Below are positions 32,798 through 41,623 of a stretch of 64,000 bases of DNA, in pieces. The DNA is taken from the NCBI GenBank assembly GCA_028689675.1, contig JAQVCS010000003.1, positions 62,001 to 126,000 of the forward strand, given 5' to 3'. How positions within the stretch are numbered: the stretch's first letter is position 1; each line of letters starts with the position of its first letter. A program made the translations under genes and the position numbers. Under the pieces are notes generated by a model. That model saw only the letters and a list, made by a program, of their open reading frames with translations. It was not told the origin of the DNA and ran no database searches. The stretch comes from Desulfovibrionaceae bacterium. GTDB lineage: Bacteria > Desulfobacterota > Desulfovibrionia > Desulfovibrionales > Desulfovibrionaceae.

Positions 32798-34162
32798 ATG
32801 CAAGCTCATATCCTCCTTGTTGATGATGATAATGCCCACCGTTCCATGCTGAAAACCATGATGCGTTCGTGGAACTATACGGTAACAGAGGCCAGCGATG
32901 GCGATGAGGCCGTGCGCCTTGTGCGCGAGCAGGCCTTTGATGCTGTGCTGACCGATGTAAAAATGGCGCGTGTGGATGGCATTGCCGCCCTGCGCGGTAT
33001 GTTGGACTATAACCCCGCGCTGCCCGTTATTTTGATGACGGCCTATTCTTCTGTGGAAACTGCCGTGGATGCCCTGCGGCTGGGGGCGTATGATTATTTA
33101 ACAAAGCCGTTGGATTTTGACGCCTTAAAAAATACCCTTGCCCGCGCGCTGGAACATTCCCGCCTAACGGTGGAAAACCGCGAATTGCGCCGCCAGCTTA
33201 CTGAATCGGCCTCCAGTGCTGAAATTTTGGGGCGCAGCCCGCGCGTGCGGGACATGCTGCAAACCATCAGCACCGTTGCCCCCACCGAGGCCACGGTGCT
33301 GATTACGGGAGAATCGGGCACAGGCAAGGAACTTGTGGCGCGTGCCCTGCATTTTGGCTCTTTGCGGGCGGCCAAGCCCTTGGTTACGGTGAACTGTGCG
33401 GCACTTTCAGAAAATTTGCTGGAATCGGAATTGTTTGGGCATGAGAGGGGTGCATTTACAGGGGCAGACAAGCGCCGCGATGGGCGTTTTGTGCAGGCCG
33501 ATGGCGGCACGCTTTTTTTGGATGAAGTGGGGGAAATTCCCCTAACCTTGCAGGCCAAGCTGCTGCGCGCTTTGCAGCAGGGCGAAGTGCAGCGCGTGGG
33601 CTCAGATACGCCCATTATGGTAGATGTGCGCATTATTGCCGCCACCAATCGCGATTTGAAGCAGGAAGTGGCAGAAAGGCGCTTTCGCGAAGACCTCTAT
33701 TTCCGCCTGAATGTTATTAGCATTGAAGTGCCAGCTCTGCGCCAGCGTAAAGAAGACATAGCCCTGCTGGCTGCGCATTTTTTGCAGAGCTTTGCCCAGC
33801 GCAACCGTAAGGAATTGAAGGGCTTTTCGCCACAGGCCTTGGATGCTTTGCTGCGTTATGACTGGCCGGGCAATGTGCGCGAATTGCAGAATGCTGTGGA
33901 GCGCTCTGTTATTTTAAGCACTGGGGAATATGTGGGCGTGCGCGAGCTGCCCCTTGCCCTTGGGGCTATAGTGGCAGAAGAAGAAACAGCGCAGCCGCAG
34001 GCCGAGGGCACCTCGTTGGCAGGCCTGCCTTTGGATGAAGTGGAGCGCCGTGCTATTTTGGCCACCCTGCATACGGTGGATGAAAATAAAAGCGAGGCCG
34101 CCCGTGTTTTGGGCATTACCCGTGCCACCCTGCACAGTAAATTAAAAAAATTTGGTTTATAA
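32798..34162 (+). CDS. ZraR-like NtrC-family sigma-54 response regulator
   Basis: 454 residues. The receiver domain has the acidic pocket ILLVDDDNAH and the phospho-acceptor in AVLTDVKMARVDG (about residue 52). The AAA+ domain has Walker A GESGTGKELVARA and the sigma-54 contact loop GAFTGA. A Fis-type helix-turn-helix ends the protein (NKSEAARVLGITRATLHSKLKKFG). It follows the kinase gene by 11 nt. The two sigma-54 promoters at 30408 and 31325 are its probable targets. Confidence 0.92.
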   Translation: MQAHILLVDDDNAHRSMLKTMMRSWNYTVTEASDGDEAVRLVREQAFDAVLTDVKMARVDGIAALRGMLDYNPALPVILMTAYSSVETAVDALRLGAYDYLTKPLDFDALKNTLARALEHSRLTVENRELRRQLTESASSAEILGRSPRVRDMLQTISTVAPTEATVLITGESGTGKELVARALHFGSLRAAKPLVTVNCAALSENLLESELFGHERGAFTGADKRRDGRFVQADGGTLFLDEVGEIPLTLQAKLLRALQQGEVQRVGSDTPIMVDVRIIAATNRDLKQEVAERRFREDLYFRLNVISIEVPALRQRKEDIALLAAHFLQSFAQRNRKELKGFSPQALDALLRYDWPGNVRELQNAVERSVILSTGEYVGVRELPLALGAIVAEEETAQPQAEGTSLAGLPLDEVERRAILATLHTVDENKSEAARVLGITRATLHSKLKKFGL

Positions 34163-34171
34163 GGAAAAAGT

Positions 34172-34783
34172 GTGGAAATCACTAAAAAGCTGGAAGAGCG
34201 CAGCCGCAATGAGCGCATTATTGATTTATTAAACGAAGTTGGCATGCTGCGGCATACTCCGCGCACGGGTTATCAATTTTTGGGCACGGGCAAAGAAAAT
34301 GTGGCCGAGCATTCCTACCGCACGGCTGTTATTGGCTATGTGCTGGCCACGCTGGCAGGGGCAGACAAGGCGCGTGTAACCTTTTTATGCCTTTTTCATG
34401 ACCTGCACGAAGCCCGCACTGGTGATTTTAATTATGTGAACCACATCTATAACAGCACCCGCGCCCGCACCGCGCTGGAGCACGCAACCGCAGGCACAGG
34501 GCTGGAAGACGATATTTTGCCCCTGTGGGATGAAATGGCGCAGGCAGACAGCCTTGAAGCGCGCCTTGCCCATGATGCAGACCAGCTTGACCTGCTTTTG
34601 AACCTGAAGGCAGAAAGTGACAAGGGCAATGCCTTTGCTGATGACTGGATACACAGTGCCCTGCAGCGCCTAAAAAGCCCCGAAGCGCAAGAATTGGCCG
34701 CAGTGCTGCTGCATATCAATCATAATGAATGGTGGTATGTGGGCACAGAGGCCTCGTGGTGGGCAAGCCGCCACGGCGAATAA
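34172..34783 (+). CDS. HD-domain phosphohydrolase (YfbR/HDDC2-like)
   Basis: 203 residues, starting with GTG at 34172 behind AAGGA. The HD motif is clear: NVAEHSYRT (His), CLFHDLHEARTGD (His-Asp), and a distal DADQLDLLL (Asp), the arrangement of 5'-deoxynucleotidases of the YfbR/HDDC2 group. It should act on nucleoside monophosphates or related phosphoesters in the cytoplasm. It starts 9 nt after the regulator gene, so it is probably co-transcribed, although a link to metal stress is not obvious. Confidence 0.85.
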   Translation: MEITKKLEERSRNERIIDLLNEVGMLRHTPRTGYQFLGTGKENVAEHSYRTAVIGYVLATLAGADKARVTFLCLFHDLHEARTGDFNYVNHIYNSTRARTALEHATAGTGLEDDILPLWDEMAQADSLEARLAHDADQLDLLLNLKAESDKGNAFADDWIHSALQRLKSPEAQELAAVLLHINHNEWWYVGTEASWWASRHGE

Positions 34784-34806
34784 GCAAGCAGGGAGCAAGG
34801 CCTGCC

Positions 34807-35655
34807 TTAGGCTTGCAGGCCTTGCAGCCATGCTGCCACAGCATCAATAAGTTCTTTGGGGGTGGAAGCCCCTGCGGTAATGCCCACGCGCTTTTTGCCC
34901 AAAAAATGCTCGGCCTTGAGCTCGTGATGCGTTTCCACATGCCAAGTGGGCACATGTTGTGCGGCCACATCGGCAAGGCGGCGTGTATTGCCAGAGTCTT
35001 TCCCGCCCACCACAATCATGGCATCCACCTTGGCGGCCAGCTCGCGGGCTTCTTCCTGCCTGTGGCGTGTGGCATCGCAAATGGTGGAAAGCACGGGCAT
35101 ACTTGGCCAGCCTTGCAAAAGGCTCTGCTCTATGCCGTCAAAAATAGCTCTGTCCTGCGTAGTTTGCGAGGCCAGCACATAAGCCCCCTGCGGGTTTAGA
35201 GCTAAGGCCGCCAGCTCTTCTGCCGAGCCAAAAACCAAAGCCCCGTGCGCGGCATAGGAAACCAGCCCGCGCACTTCGGGGTGGTTGGCTTCCCCAAAAA
35301 GCAGCAGCACTGCGCCTGCGGCTGTGGCGCGGGCAATGGCAAGCTGGGCTTTTTTTACCTTGGGGCAGGTGGCATCGACAATATGCGCCCCTGTGGCGCG
35401 CAGGGCGGCTTCATCCTGCTGCGGTATGCCGTGGGCGCGAATGATAACGCAATCATTGCTGTCCAGCCCTGCAAGGCTGCGCAGGCAGCGCACGCCCCTT
35501 GCTTCATAATTGCCAAGCACCTGCGGGTTGTGAATGATAGGCCCCAGCGTGGCTATGCGCGGCTGTGTTTTTTCAGCTATGGCATGCTCTAATTTTTGCA
35601 ATGCCAAGCCAACGCCCATGCAAAAGCCAGCGGTTTTGGCGCGTATTATTTCCAT
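34807..35655 (-). CDS. ispH: 4-hydroxy-3-methylbut-2-enyl diphosphate reductase
   Basis: 282 residues. The three cluster cysteines are visible: AGFCMGVGLAL, VDATCPKVKKAQ and LSTICDATRHRQ. The substrate motifs RAHGIP and VVGGKDSGNTRRL are present too. The enzyme makes IPP and DMAPP in the last step of the MEP pathway through a [4Fe-4S] cluster. It converges on the HD gene with only 23 nt between the stops. Confidence 0.95.
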   Translation of the reverse strand: MEIIRAKTAGFCMGVGLALQKLEHAIAEKTQPRIATLGPIIHNPQVLGNYEARGVRCLRSLAGLDSNDCVIIRAHGIPQQDEAALRATGAHIVDATCPKVKKAQLAIARATAAGAVLLLFGEANHPEVRGLVSYAAHGALVFGSAEELAALALNPQGAYVLASQTTQDRAIFDGIEQSLLQGWPSMPVLSTICDATRHRQEEARELAAKVDAMIVVGGKDSGNTRRLADVAAQHVPTWHVETHHELKAEHFLGKKRVGITAGASTPKELIDAVAAWLQGLQA

Positions 35656-35855
35656 GACTGTTCCTCAATACTGTTTGCGCGGCATGGCTGCAACAAGAGC
35701 CAATACGGTATTGCTCTGCCTGCTGCCTGCTGTGCCAGCCAGAGTATTGTTATTGCACCAAGCTGCTCAAGGGCAAACAAGGCTCGCGTATATCTTTTTC
35801 GTGCGGCAAATTTTACAGGGCAGGGGCATTTTTTCAATGCCTATCTGCCTGCCTC

Positions 35856-36653
35856 TTATAGCGCAACGGCATGTTCCTGCTGCGGCAGGCTTGCTTTTTC
35901 GCGAATAAAATAGGCAAGATATTCCTGATTGCCCTTAGGCCCTTTAATGGCGGCAGGGGTAACCCCTTGCAGGCTCAGCCCCAAGTTTTCACGGCAAAAG
36001 GTGGTGACCTTGTCTATTGCCCATTGCCGCGCGGCCTCATCGCGCACCACGCCTTTATCAGTTTGGTGTGCGCCTACTTCAAATTGCGGTTTAATCAGCG
36101 CCACCACCAGCCCCCCAGCTTTCAGCCATGTCATGCAGGTGGGCAAAATTTGCGTGAGCGAAATAAAAGAAACATCAGAAACCACAAGATCAACGGCTTC
36201 AGGAATGATGCTGGCAGGGGCGGTGCGTAAATTGGTTTTTTCTAAATTAATTACGCGCTGGTCTGCCCGCAGGCGTTCGTGCAGCTGGCCATGTCCCACG
36301 TCCACGGCATACACGCGCGCAGCCCCGTGCTGCAAAAGGCAGTCGGTAAAACCGCCAGTGGAAGCCCCAGCATCTAGGCAAACCATGTCGCGCACATCAA
36401 GGCCATACAGCTCTATGGCGGTGAGCAGCTTGTACGCGCCGCGGCTAACAAAGCGCTCTACCCCCGTGAGGGAAAAGACAGTGTCTTGCGGGTAGGCATG
36501 GCCCGGCTTGTCTACCTTGGCGGGGGGCAAGGGGGGCAGAGCGGCCAGCACTTGGCCAGCCATAATAAAGCGCTTTGCTTGTTCACGGCTTTCGGCAAGG
36601 CCTTGCTCAAAAACCAATTGGTCAGCGCGTACTTTGGATATTTTGGCACACAT
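35856..36653 (-). CDS. tlyA: TlyA-family rRNA methyltransferase with S4 domain
   Basis: 265 residues. An N-terminal S4 RNA-binding domain (KVRADQLVFEQGLAESREQAKRFI) is followed by the FtsJ-like methyltransferase with SAM motif VCLDAGASTGGFTDCLL and the catalytic-type segments LVVSDVSFISL and LIKPQFEVG. TlyA-type enzymes methylate the 2'-OH of cytidines in 16S and 23S rRNA. It ends 200 nt upstream of ispH. Confidence 0.92.
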   Translation of the reverse strand: MCAKISKVRADQLVFEQGLAESREQAKRFIMAGQVLAALPPLPPAKVDKPGHAYPQDTVFSLTGVERFVSRGAYKLLTAIELYGLDVRDMVCLDAGASTGGFTDCLLQHGAARVYAVDVGHGQLHERLRADQRVINLEKTNLRTAPASIIPEAVDLVVSDVSFISLTQILPTCMTWLKAGGLVVALIKPQFEVGAHQTDKGVVRDEAARQWAIDKVTTFCRENLGLSLQGVTPAAIKGPKGNQEYLAYFIREKASLPQQEHAVAL

Positions 36654-36866
36654 AATGCCCTAGTGTAGCGGGTTTTTGCCAGCCCCGCAAGACAGGGCAT
36701 GGGGTGGCAGTGCTTTTTTGCAAAAAATGAGGGCTTGCAAGCATGGCTATTCATTGTTAAAATGCGTTGTCTTTAAGCAAAAAGCAAGGTCTGGCCAAAA
36801 ACGATCTTGCCAAAGGCATAAAAAAAGCGTAATTCCATGAGTCCTTTATTATGCGAGGTAATATTC

Positions 36867-37079
36867 ATGAAAGCAGATATCCATCCTAAAGCGTTTAATG
36901 CCACCATCACTTGCGCCTGCGGCAACGAAGTGCAAGTTATGTCTACCAAGGGCGAACAGATTCATGTTGAAGTCTGTTCTGCTTGTCATCCTTTCTATAC
37001 GGGTAAGCAGCGCCTGCTTGATACGGCTGGCCGCATTGACCGCTTCCGCAAAAAGTACGCCAAATTCGAAAACAAGTAG
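36867..37079 (+). CDS. rpmE: 50S ribosomal protein L31
   Basis: 70 residues from the ATG at 36867 (GAGGTAA at 8 nt). It is the zinc-containing C+ form, with CAC and CSAC metal ligands (about residues 16-18 and 37-40), and ends KYAKFENK. It lies upstream of DUF1385 and prfA, an arrangement also seen in many Firmicutes and Deltaproteobacteria. Confidence 0.96.
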   Translation: MKADIHPKAFNATITCACGNEVQVMSTKGEQIHVEVCSACHPFYTGKQRLLDTAGRIDRFRKKYAKFENK

Positions 37080-37112
37080 TTTGTCTGCTTGTTTTGAGGC
37101 CGCGTGTTCCCT

Positions 37113-37141
37113 CCCCGAAACCCTTTCGGGGGGGGCTTTTG
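37113..37141 (+). terminator. Hairpin between rpmE and the DUF1385 gene
   Basis: CCCCGAAA (37113-37120) pairs with TTTCGGGG (37124-37131), a 3-nt loop, then GGGGCTTTT. It may attenuate read-through from rpmE into the next genes. Confidence 0.6.
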
Positions 37142-37205
37142 TGGTTATGCCTGCCTTTATATGCTCTTACCCCGACCTGCTCGGGCTTATTCAGGACGCC
37201 CCCTC

Positions 37206-38192
37206 ATGATGCAGAAAGTTTTTTTGTTGCTGCTCCTGCTGCTTGGCAAATGCCCTAGGGTGGGCGGCCAGGCCGTGATGGAAGGCGTTATGATGCGCAA
37301 TGGGGCACGCTATGCCCTTGCTGTGCGTCTGGCCGATGGCAGCATTGTTTCAGAAAGCCTGCCTTGGTTCAGCCTTGCCCGCGGCTTTTGGCAAAAGCCT
37401 TTTTTGCGCGGCTTTCCTGTGCTGATTGAAACCATGATCAATGGCATTAAGGCCTTAAATGCCTCGGCACAGCGCGTGGCCGAAGGCGAGGCCGAAAAAA
37501 TAGAGGGCTGGCATTTGGTGCTGACCCTGTGCATTGCGCTGGGCATGGCCGTGGCGCTTTTTGTGGTAACACCGCATGTGCTTTCGCTGGGTATGCAGTT
37601 TTTGGGCTTGGGCGGCGCTGTGGAAGGCCTGAGCTTTCATTTGTGGGATGGCTTTTATAAGTGCGCCATTTTTGTGGGCTATATTGTTGCCATTTCGTGC
37701 GTGCCCGATATTAAGCGTGTTTTTCAATTTCACGGCGCAGAGCACAAGGTCATTCATGCCTTTGAGCATTGCCCAGAAATTTCTGTCACAACAGCTTCGG
37801 CCATGAGCCGCCTGCACCCGCGCTGCGGCACAACCTTTGTGTTATTTGTCATCAGCATTTCCATTTTTTTGCACGCCGTGCTTGTGCCCCTGCTGCTGTA
37901 TTTTTGGACGCCCGAGGGGGCGGTGGCAAAGCATGTGCTTACCCTTGTGGTTAAGCTGGCGCTTATTGTGCCCATCAGCGCCCTTGCCTATGAACTTATT
38001 CGCTTTGCAGGGCGTATGCAGCAAGGTGTGGCCGCCACGCTGCTGCGCGCACCGGGGCTGGCTTTGCAGCGCCTGACCACGCGCGAGCCAGCGCAGGAGC
38101 ATATTGAAGTTGCTCTGGTGGCGCTACGCGAGGCTTTGGGCGATCAGTCCCCCGAAATGTTGTTAACCCCCACGTATAGCCGCGTGAAGTAA
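37206..38192 (+). CDS. DUF1385 membrane protein
   Basis: 328 residues from the ATG at 37206, with AGGACG upstream; an alternative ATG follows at 37209. The family signatures VGGQAVMEGVMMRNG, FHGAEHKVIHAFEH and LHPRCGTTFVLFV are present. About four membrane helices (about 105-125, 150-170, 215-240 and 245-265) flank the conserved polar motifs. Its function is unknown, but the gene is conserved beside prfA in many bacteria, here 14 nt upstream. A second histidine-rich loop may bind metal. Confidence 0.9.
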   Translation: MMQKVFLLLLLLLGKCPRVGGQAVMEGVMMRNGARYALAVRLADGSIVSESLPWFSLARGFWQKPFLRGFPVLIETMINGIKALNASAQRVAEGEAEKIEGWHLVLTLCIALGMAVALFVVTPHVLSLGMQFLGLGGAVEGLSFHLWDGFYKCAIFVGYIVAISCVPDIKRVFQFHGAEHKVIHAFEHCPEISVTTASAMSRLHPRCGTTFVLFVISISIFLHAVLVPLLLYFWTPEGAVAKHVLTLVVKLALIVPISALAYELIRFAGRMQQGVAATLLRAPGLALQRLTTREPAQEHIEVALVALREALGDQSPEMLLTPTYSRVK

Positions 38193-38206
38193 TGTGAGAG
38201 TAGCCC

Positions 38207-39277
38207 ATGTTCGCCAAACTTGAAGGTTTAGAAAAAAAATTTATTGAATTGGAACACCAGCTTGCCAACCCCGATATCTTTAATGATCAGGAACAGTACC
38301 GCAAGCTGACCAAGGCGCATGCCGACCTGAAAGCTGTGGTGGATGTGTTCCGCCGCTATCGCAGCGTGCAGCAAGATATTATTGATAACAAGGCCTTACT
38401 GCATGATGGCGATGCCGATATTCGCGAAATGGCGCAAGAGGAATTGCGCGAGGCAGAAAGCAGTATTCCTACCCTTGAGCAGGAATTAAAAATTTTGCTG
38501 CTGCCCAAAGACCCCTTGGATGAAAAGAATACCATTCTTGAAATTCGTGCTGGCACTGGCGGGGATGAAGCTGCCCTTTTTGCCGCTGACTTATTCCGTA
38601 TGTATTCCCGCTATGCCGATGTGCGCGGCTGGAAAACAGAAATTATGAGCGAATCGCCCACCGATGGCGGCGGGTATAAAGAAATTATCTGCCTTATTGC
38701 TGGCGATAAAGTGTATAGTCATTTGAAATATGAGGCAGGCACGCACCGAGTGCAGCGTGTGCCTACCACAGAAACCCAAGGGCGCATTCACACCTCGGCA
38801 GCCACGGTTGCTGTGATGCCCGAAGCGGAAGAAGTGGACGCCAATATTCGCCCTGAAGATTTGCGTATTGATATTTACCGCGCCTCAGGGGCTGGCGGCC
38901 AGCATGTGAACAAGACGGAATCGGCCATTCGTATTACGCATTTGCCCTCTGGCATTGTGGTGACCTGTCAGGATGAGCGCTCGCAGCACAAAAACAAAGC
39001 CAAGGCCATGAAGGTGCTAGCCTCGCGCTTGCTGGCTTCTAAGCAGGCAGCGCAAGATGCAGAGCTTTCGGCAGACCGCAAGGCGCAGGTGGGCTCGGGT
39101 GACCGCTCTGAACGCATACGCACCTATAACTTCCCGCAGGGGCGCTGCACAGACCACCGTATTAACCTGACCTTATATTCGCTGGATCGCATTATGATGG
39201 GGGAAATTGACCCCCTGCTGGATGCCTTAAACACAGCCGCACAAGCAGAAGCTTTGAAAAATCAGGCAGAACAATAA
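38207..39277 (+). CDS. prfA: Peptide chain release factor 1
   Basis: 356 residues. The catalytic GGQ motif is in [17 protein letters not shown], and the stop-codon reading motif fits PxT in [14 protein letters not shown], which marks RF1 (UAA/UAG) rather than RF2. The usual bacterial length. Third gene of the rpmE-DUF1385-prfA unit, followed by a strong terminator. Confidence 0.97.
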   Translation: MFAKLEGLEKKFIELEHQLANPDIFNDQEQYRKLTKAHADLKAVVDVFRRYRSVQQDIIDNKALLHDGDADIREMAQEELREAESSIPTLEQELKILLLPKDPLDEKNTILEIRAGTGGDEAALFAADLFRMYSRYADVRGWKTEIMSESPTDGGGYKEIICLIAGDKVYSHLKYEAGTHRVQRVPTTETQGRIHTSAATVAVMPEAEEVDANIRPEDLRIDIYRASGAGGQHVNKTESAIRITHLPSGIVVTCQDERSQHKNKAKAMKVLASRLLASKQAAQDAELSADRKAQVGSGDRSERIRTYNFPQGRCTDHRINLTLYSLDRIMMGEIDPLLDALNTAAQAEALKNQAEQ

Positions 39278-39354
39278 GGCCGATGCCGCAGGCGAAAGCC
39301 AGAGGCAAGCAGGCAGAACAGGCATAGACCACGCTTGAATAGAGAACGAAATAC

Positions 39355-39390
39355 GCCCCCGCAAGAGTTGTGCTTGCGGGGGCTTTACTT
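39355..39390. terminator. Terminator between prfA and the acyl-CoA ligase gene
   Basis: A perfect 11-bp stem GCCCCCGCAAG/CTTGCGGGGGC with a 7-nt loop is followed by TTTACTT on the plus strand; it lies between convergent genes. Confidence 0.85.
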
Positions 39391-39423
39391 GTTGTATACA
39401 GGCGCTACAGGTATGCTGCGGCG

Positions 39424-41505
39424 CTAATTTTTATTTTTCTTGCGCCATGCTTCAAGGCGGCGGCTCATTTCATCGGCTTTTTCACGCGTGAAATGCAGCA
39501 TTTCTTCCGCAAAAGCTCGAATTTCTTCTGTTTTTTCTTTTGCCTTCTGGTGCAGGGGGCTTTCGCCCTGTTTTTCTTCGTTTTTTGTTTCGGTTTTTTC
39601 GCTGCTGTGCTCTATTTTGTCGCGCAGCATTTCTTCTGCCTGCTTATACAGCTCTTCAGCTTTTTTGCGCAATTCATCGGCACGTTCTTGTGCTTCTTGA
39701 ATAAGGGCATCGGCGCGCTCGCGCAAGGCCTGCATGGCGGGGTTGCTGTCTTCTAAGGTGCTATCTTCTGCTGTGGGCAGCAGGGTTTCTTCAATATGCT
39801 CGCCACGAGCTATTTTATTGGCTTCTTCTTCGCGCAGGGCACGGCGCAGCACCTTGCCTATCAGCGTCTTGGGCAATTCATCACGAAATTCAAAAGATTT
39901 TGGCACTTTATAGTTAGCCAGCTTGGCGCGGCAATGTGCCACAAGCTCGGGCACGGTCAGGCTTTCGCCCTTTTTTACCACCACATAGGCCTTTAGGGTT
40001 TCACCGCGTGAAGGGTGCGGCACGCCTACGGCCACGGCTTCGGCCACCTTGGGGTGCTCATACAGCACCTCGTCAATTTCGCGCGGGTAGACATTGTAGC
40101 CGCCCACAATGGCCATATCTTTTTTGCGGTCAACAATAAAATAATAGCCGTCGCTGTCGCGGTAGGCAATATCGCCAGTGTGCAGCCAGCCATTGCACAG
40201 GGTGGCGGCGCTTTCTTCTGGTTTGTTCCAATAGCCCAGCATTACTTGAGGGCCGCGCACCACTACTTCGCCCGGCTCATTGTCGCCCATGACTTTTGTG
40301 CCTGTTTCCACGTCCACAAGGCGCACTTCGGTAGCGGGCAGGGGCACGCCCACCGAGCCAATTTTTTGCTCACCATACAGGGGGTTGGCCAAAATGCAGG
40401 GCGAGGCTTCGGTAAGGCCAAAGCCCTCAGTAATATTGGCTGTGGTCATTTTTTGGAATTTACGCATGGCCTCTGCGGGGAAGGGGGCAGAGCCAGAAAT
40501 GCACAGCTTAATGCAGGTAAGGTCGTAATTGGCAATATTTTTTTGCTGCATCAGCGACATATACACAGAAGGCGCGCCTACAAAAAAGTTGGGGCGATAT
40601 TTTTTAATAGTTTCAAGCAAATCATGCGGGGTATAGCGCGGTACAGGAATACTGGTGCCTGCATACAGCGCTGGCACCATAATGTTGCCCACCAGCCCAA
40701 AAACATGAAAAAAGGGCATAATAGAAAGAAAGGTGAAATGCTGGCTGCCAGCATCGCCGCCCACCACATAGCCCAAAATTTTCATTTGTGCATAAAGGTT
40801 TTGGTGGGTGAGCATGGCTGCCTTGGCAAAGCCTGTGGTGCCGCCTGTATATTGCAGCAGGGCTATGGTGTGCTCTGGGTCGGCAATATGTGCGCTGTAG
40901 CGCTGTGCCGAGCTGAACATACGTTTCCACGGTATGATACTGCTGTCATTATAGGGCACAACAGGCTGATGCCCTTCGCGGCGCGCCTTCCACGGCTGCA
41001 ACCAGCTTAAGGGGAAGGCAAGGCCGTCGGCAATGCGGGTGACAATGCTAAGGCGCAAGTGCAGCGAATCATACAATGGCGCAATTTTATTCCACAATAA
41101 ATCAAGGGTAATAAGCACTGTTGCGCCAGAATCAGAAAAATGATGCGTCAGCTCTTTTTCCATATAGAGGGGGTTAGTCATGACGGCAATAGCCCCTGCT
41201 TTGAACACCCCCCACACCGCCACCATGGTTTGTGGAATATTGGGCAGCATAATGGCTACGCGGTCGCCTTCCTTTACCCCTTCGCGGCGCAGGGCAGCGG
41301 CAAAAATTTCTGCCTGTTTGCGTAATTCTTTATAGCTGACACGCAGGTTTTGAAAAATAATGGCGTTGCGGTCACCATAGTGGTCTGCCGCATCATCCAG
41401 AATAGTGGTCAAGGCCTTTTTTTCAATAACAACATCACCGCTGAAATGGCGAGCCCATGCACAAGCAGGGCTGGAAGCAGCGGGGGCAGCAGTGTTTTCT
41501 GTCAT
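39424..41505 (-). CDS. Long-chain acyl-CoA ligase with C-terminal coiled-coil tail
   Basis: 693 residues from the ATG at 41505 (AGGAT at 5 nt). Residues 1 to about 560 are an AMP-forming acyl-CoA synthetase (YTGGTTGFAKAA phosphate loop, DRKKDMAIVGGYNVYPREID hinge, catalytic Lys in PKTLIGKVLRR). The last ~120 residues add a Glu/Lys-rich coiled coil with heptad character (MQALRERADALIQEAQERAD, ELYKQAEEMLRDKIEH, LHFTREKADEMSRRLEAW), which is not part of the usual enzyme. The enzyme activates fatty acids to CoA thioesters. The tail may mediate oligomerisation or membrane contact. Confidence 0.9.
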   Translation of the reverse strand: MTENTAAPAASSPACAWARHFSGDVVIEKKALTTILDDAADHYGDRNAIIFQNLRVSYKELRKQAEIFAAALRREGVKEGDRVAIMLPNIPQTMVAVWGVFKAGAIAVMTNPLYMEKELTHHFSDSGATVLITLDLLWNKIAPLYDSLHLRLSIVTRIADGLAFPLSWLQPWKARREGHQPVVPYNDSSIIPWKRMFSSAQRYSAHIADPEHTIALLQYTGGTTGFAKAAMLTHQNLYAQMKILGYVVGGDAGSQHFTFLSIMPFFHVFGLVGNIMVPALYAGTSIPVPRYTPHDLLETIKKYRPNFFVGAPSVYMSLMQQKNIANYDLTCIKLCISGSAPFPAEAMRKFQKMTTANITEGFGLTEASPCILANPLYGEQKIGSVGVPLPATEVRLVDVETGTKVMGDNEPGEVVVRGPQVMLGYWNKPEESAATLCNGWLHTGDIAYRDSDGYYFIVDRKKDMAIVGGYNVYPREIDEVLYEHPKVAEAVAVGVPHPSRGETLKAYVVVKKGESLTVPELVAHCRAKLANYKVPKSFEFRDELPKTLIGKVLRRALREEEANKIARGEHIEETLLPTAEDSTLEDSNPAMQALRERADALIQEAQERADELRKKAEELYKQAEEMLRDKIEHSSEKTETKNEEKQGESPLHQKAKEKTEEIRAFAEEMLHFTREKADEMSRRLEAWRKKNKN

Positions 41506-41623
41506 GGCTATCCTGTTTTGTTGCCTGTGCCGCACAAGTGGGCAGGGCAGCAGTTTTTTTACTATTTATAAAGTGCACAGGGGTGCTGGCAAAGCATGCC
41601 ACACAGCACCAGCTCAGCGCAGG

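Noticed and set aside
40015-41010. A 331-codon plus-strand frame opposite the acyl-CoA ligase
   Set aside because: The ligase has all catalytic motifs; the opposite frame has none.
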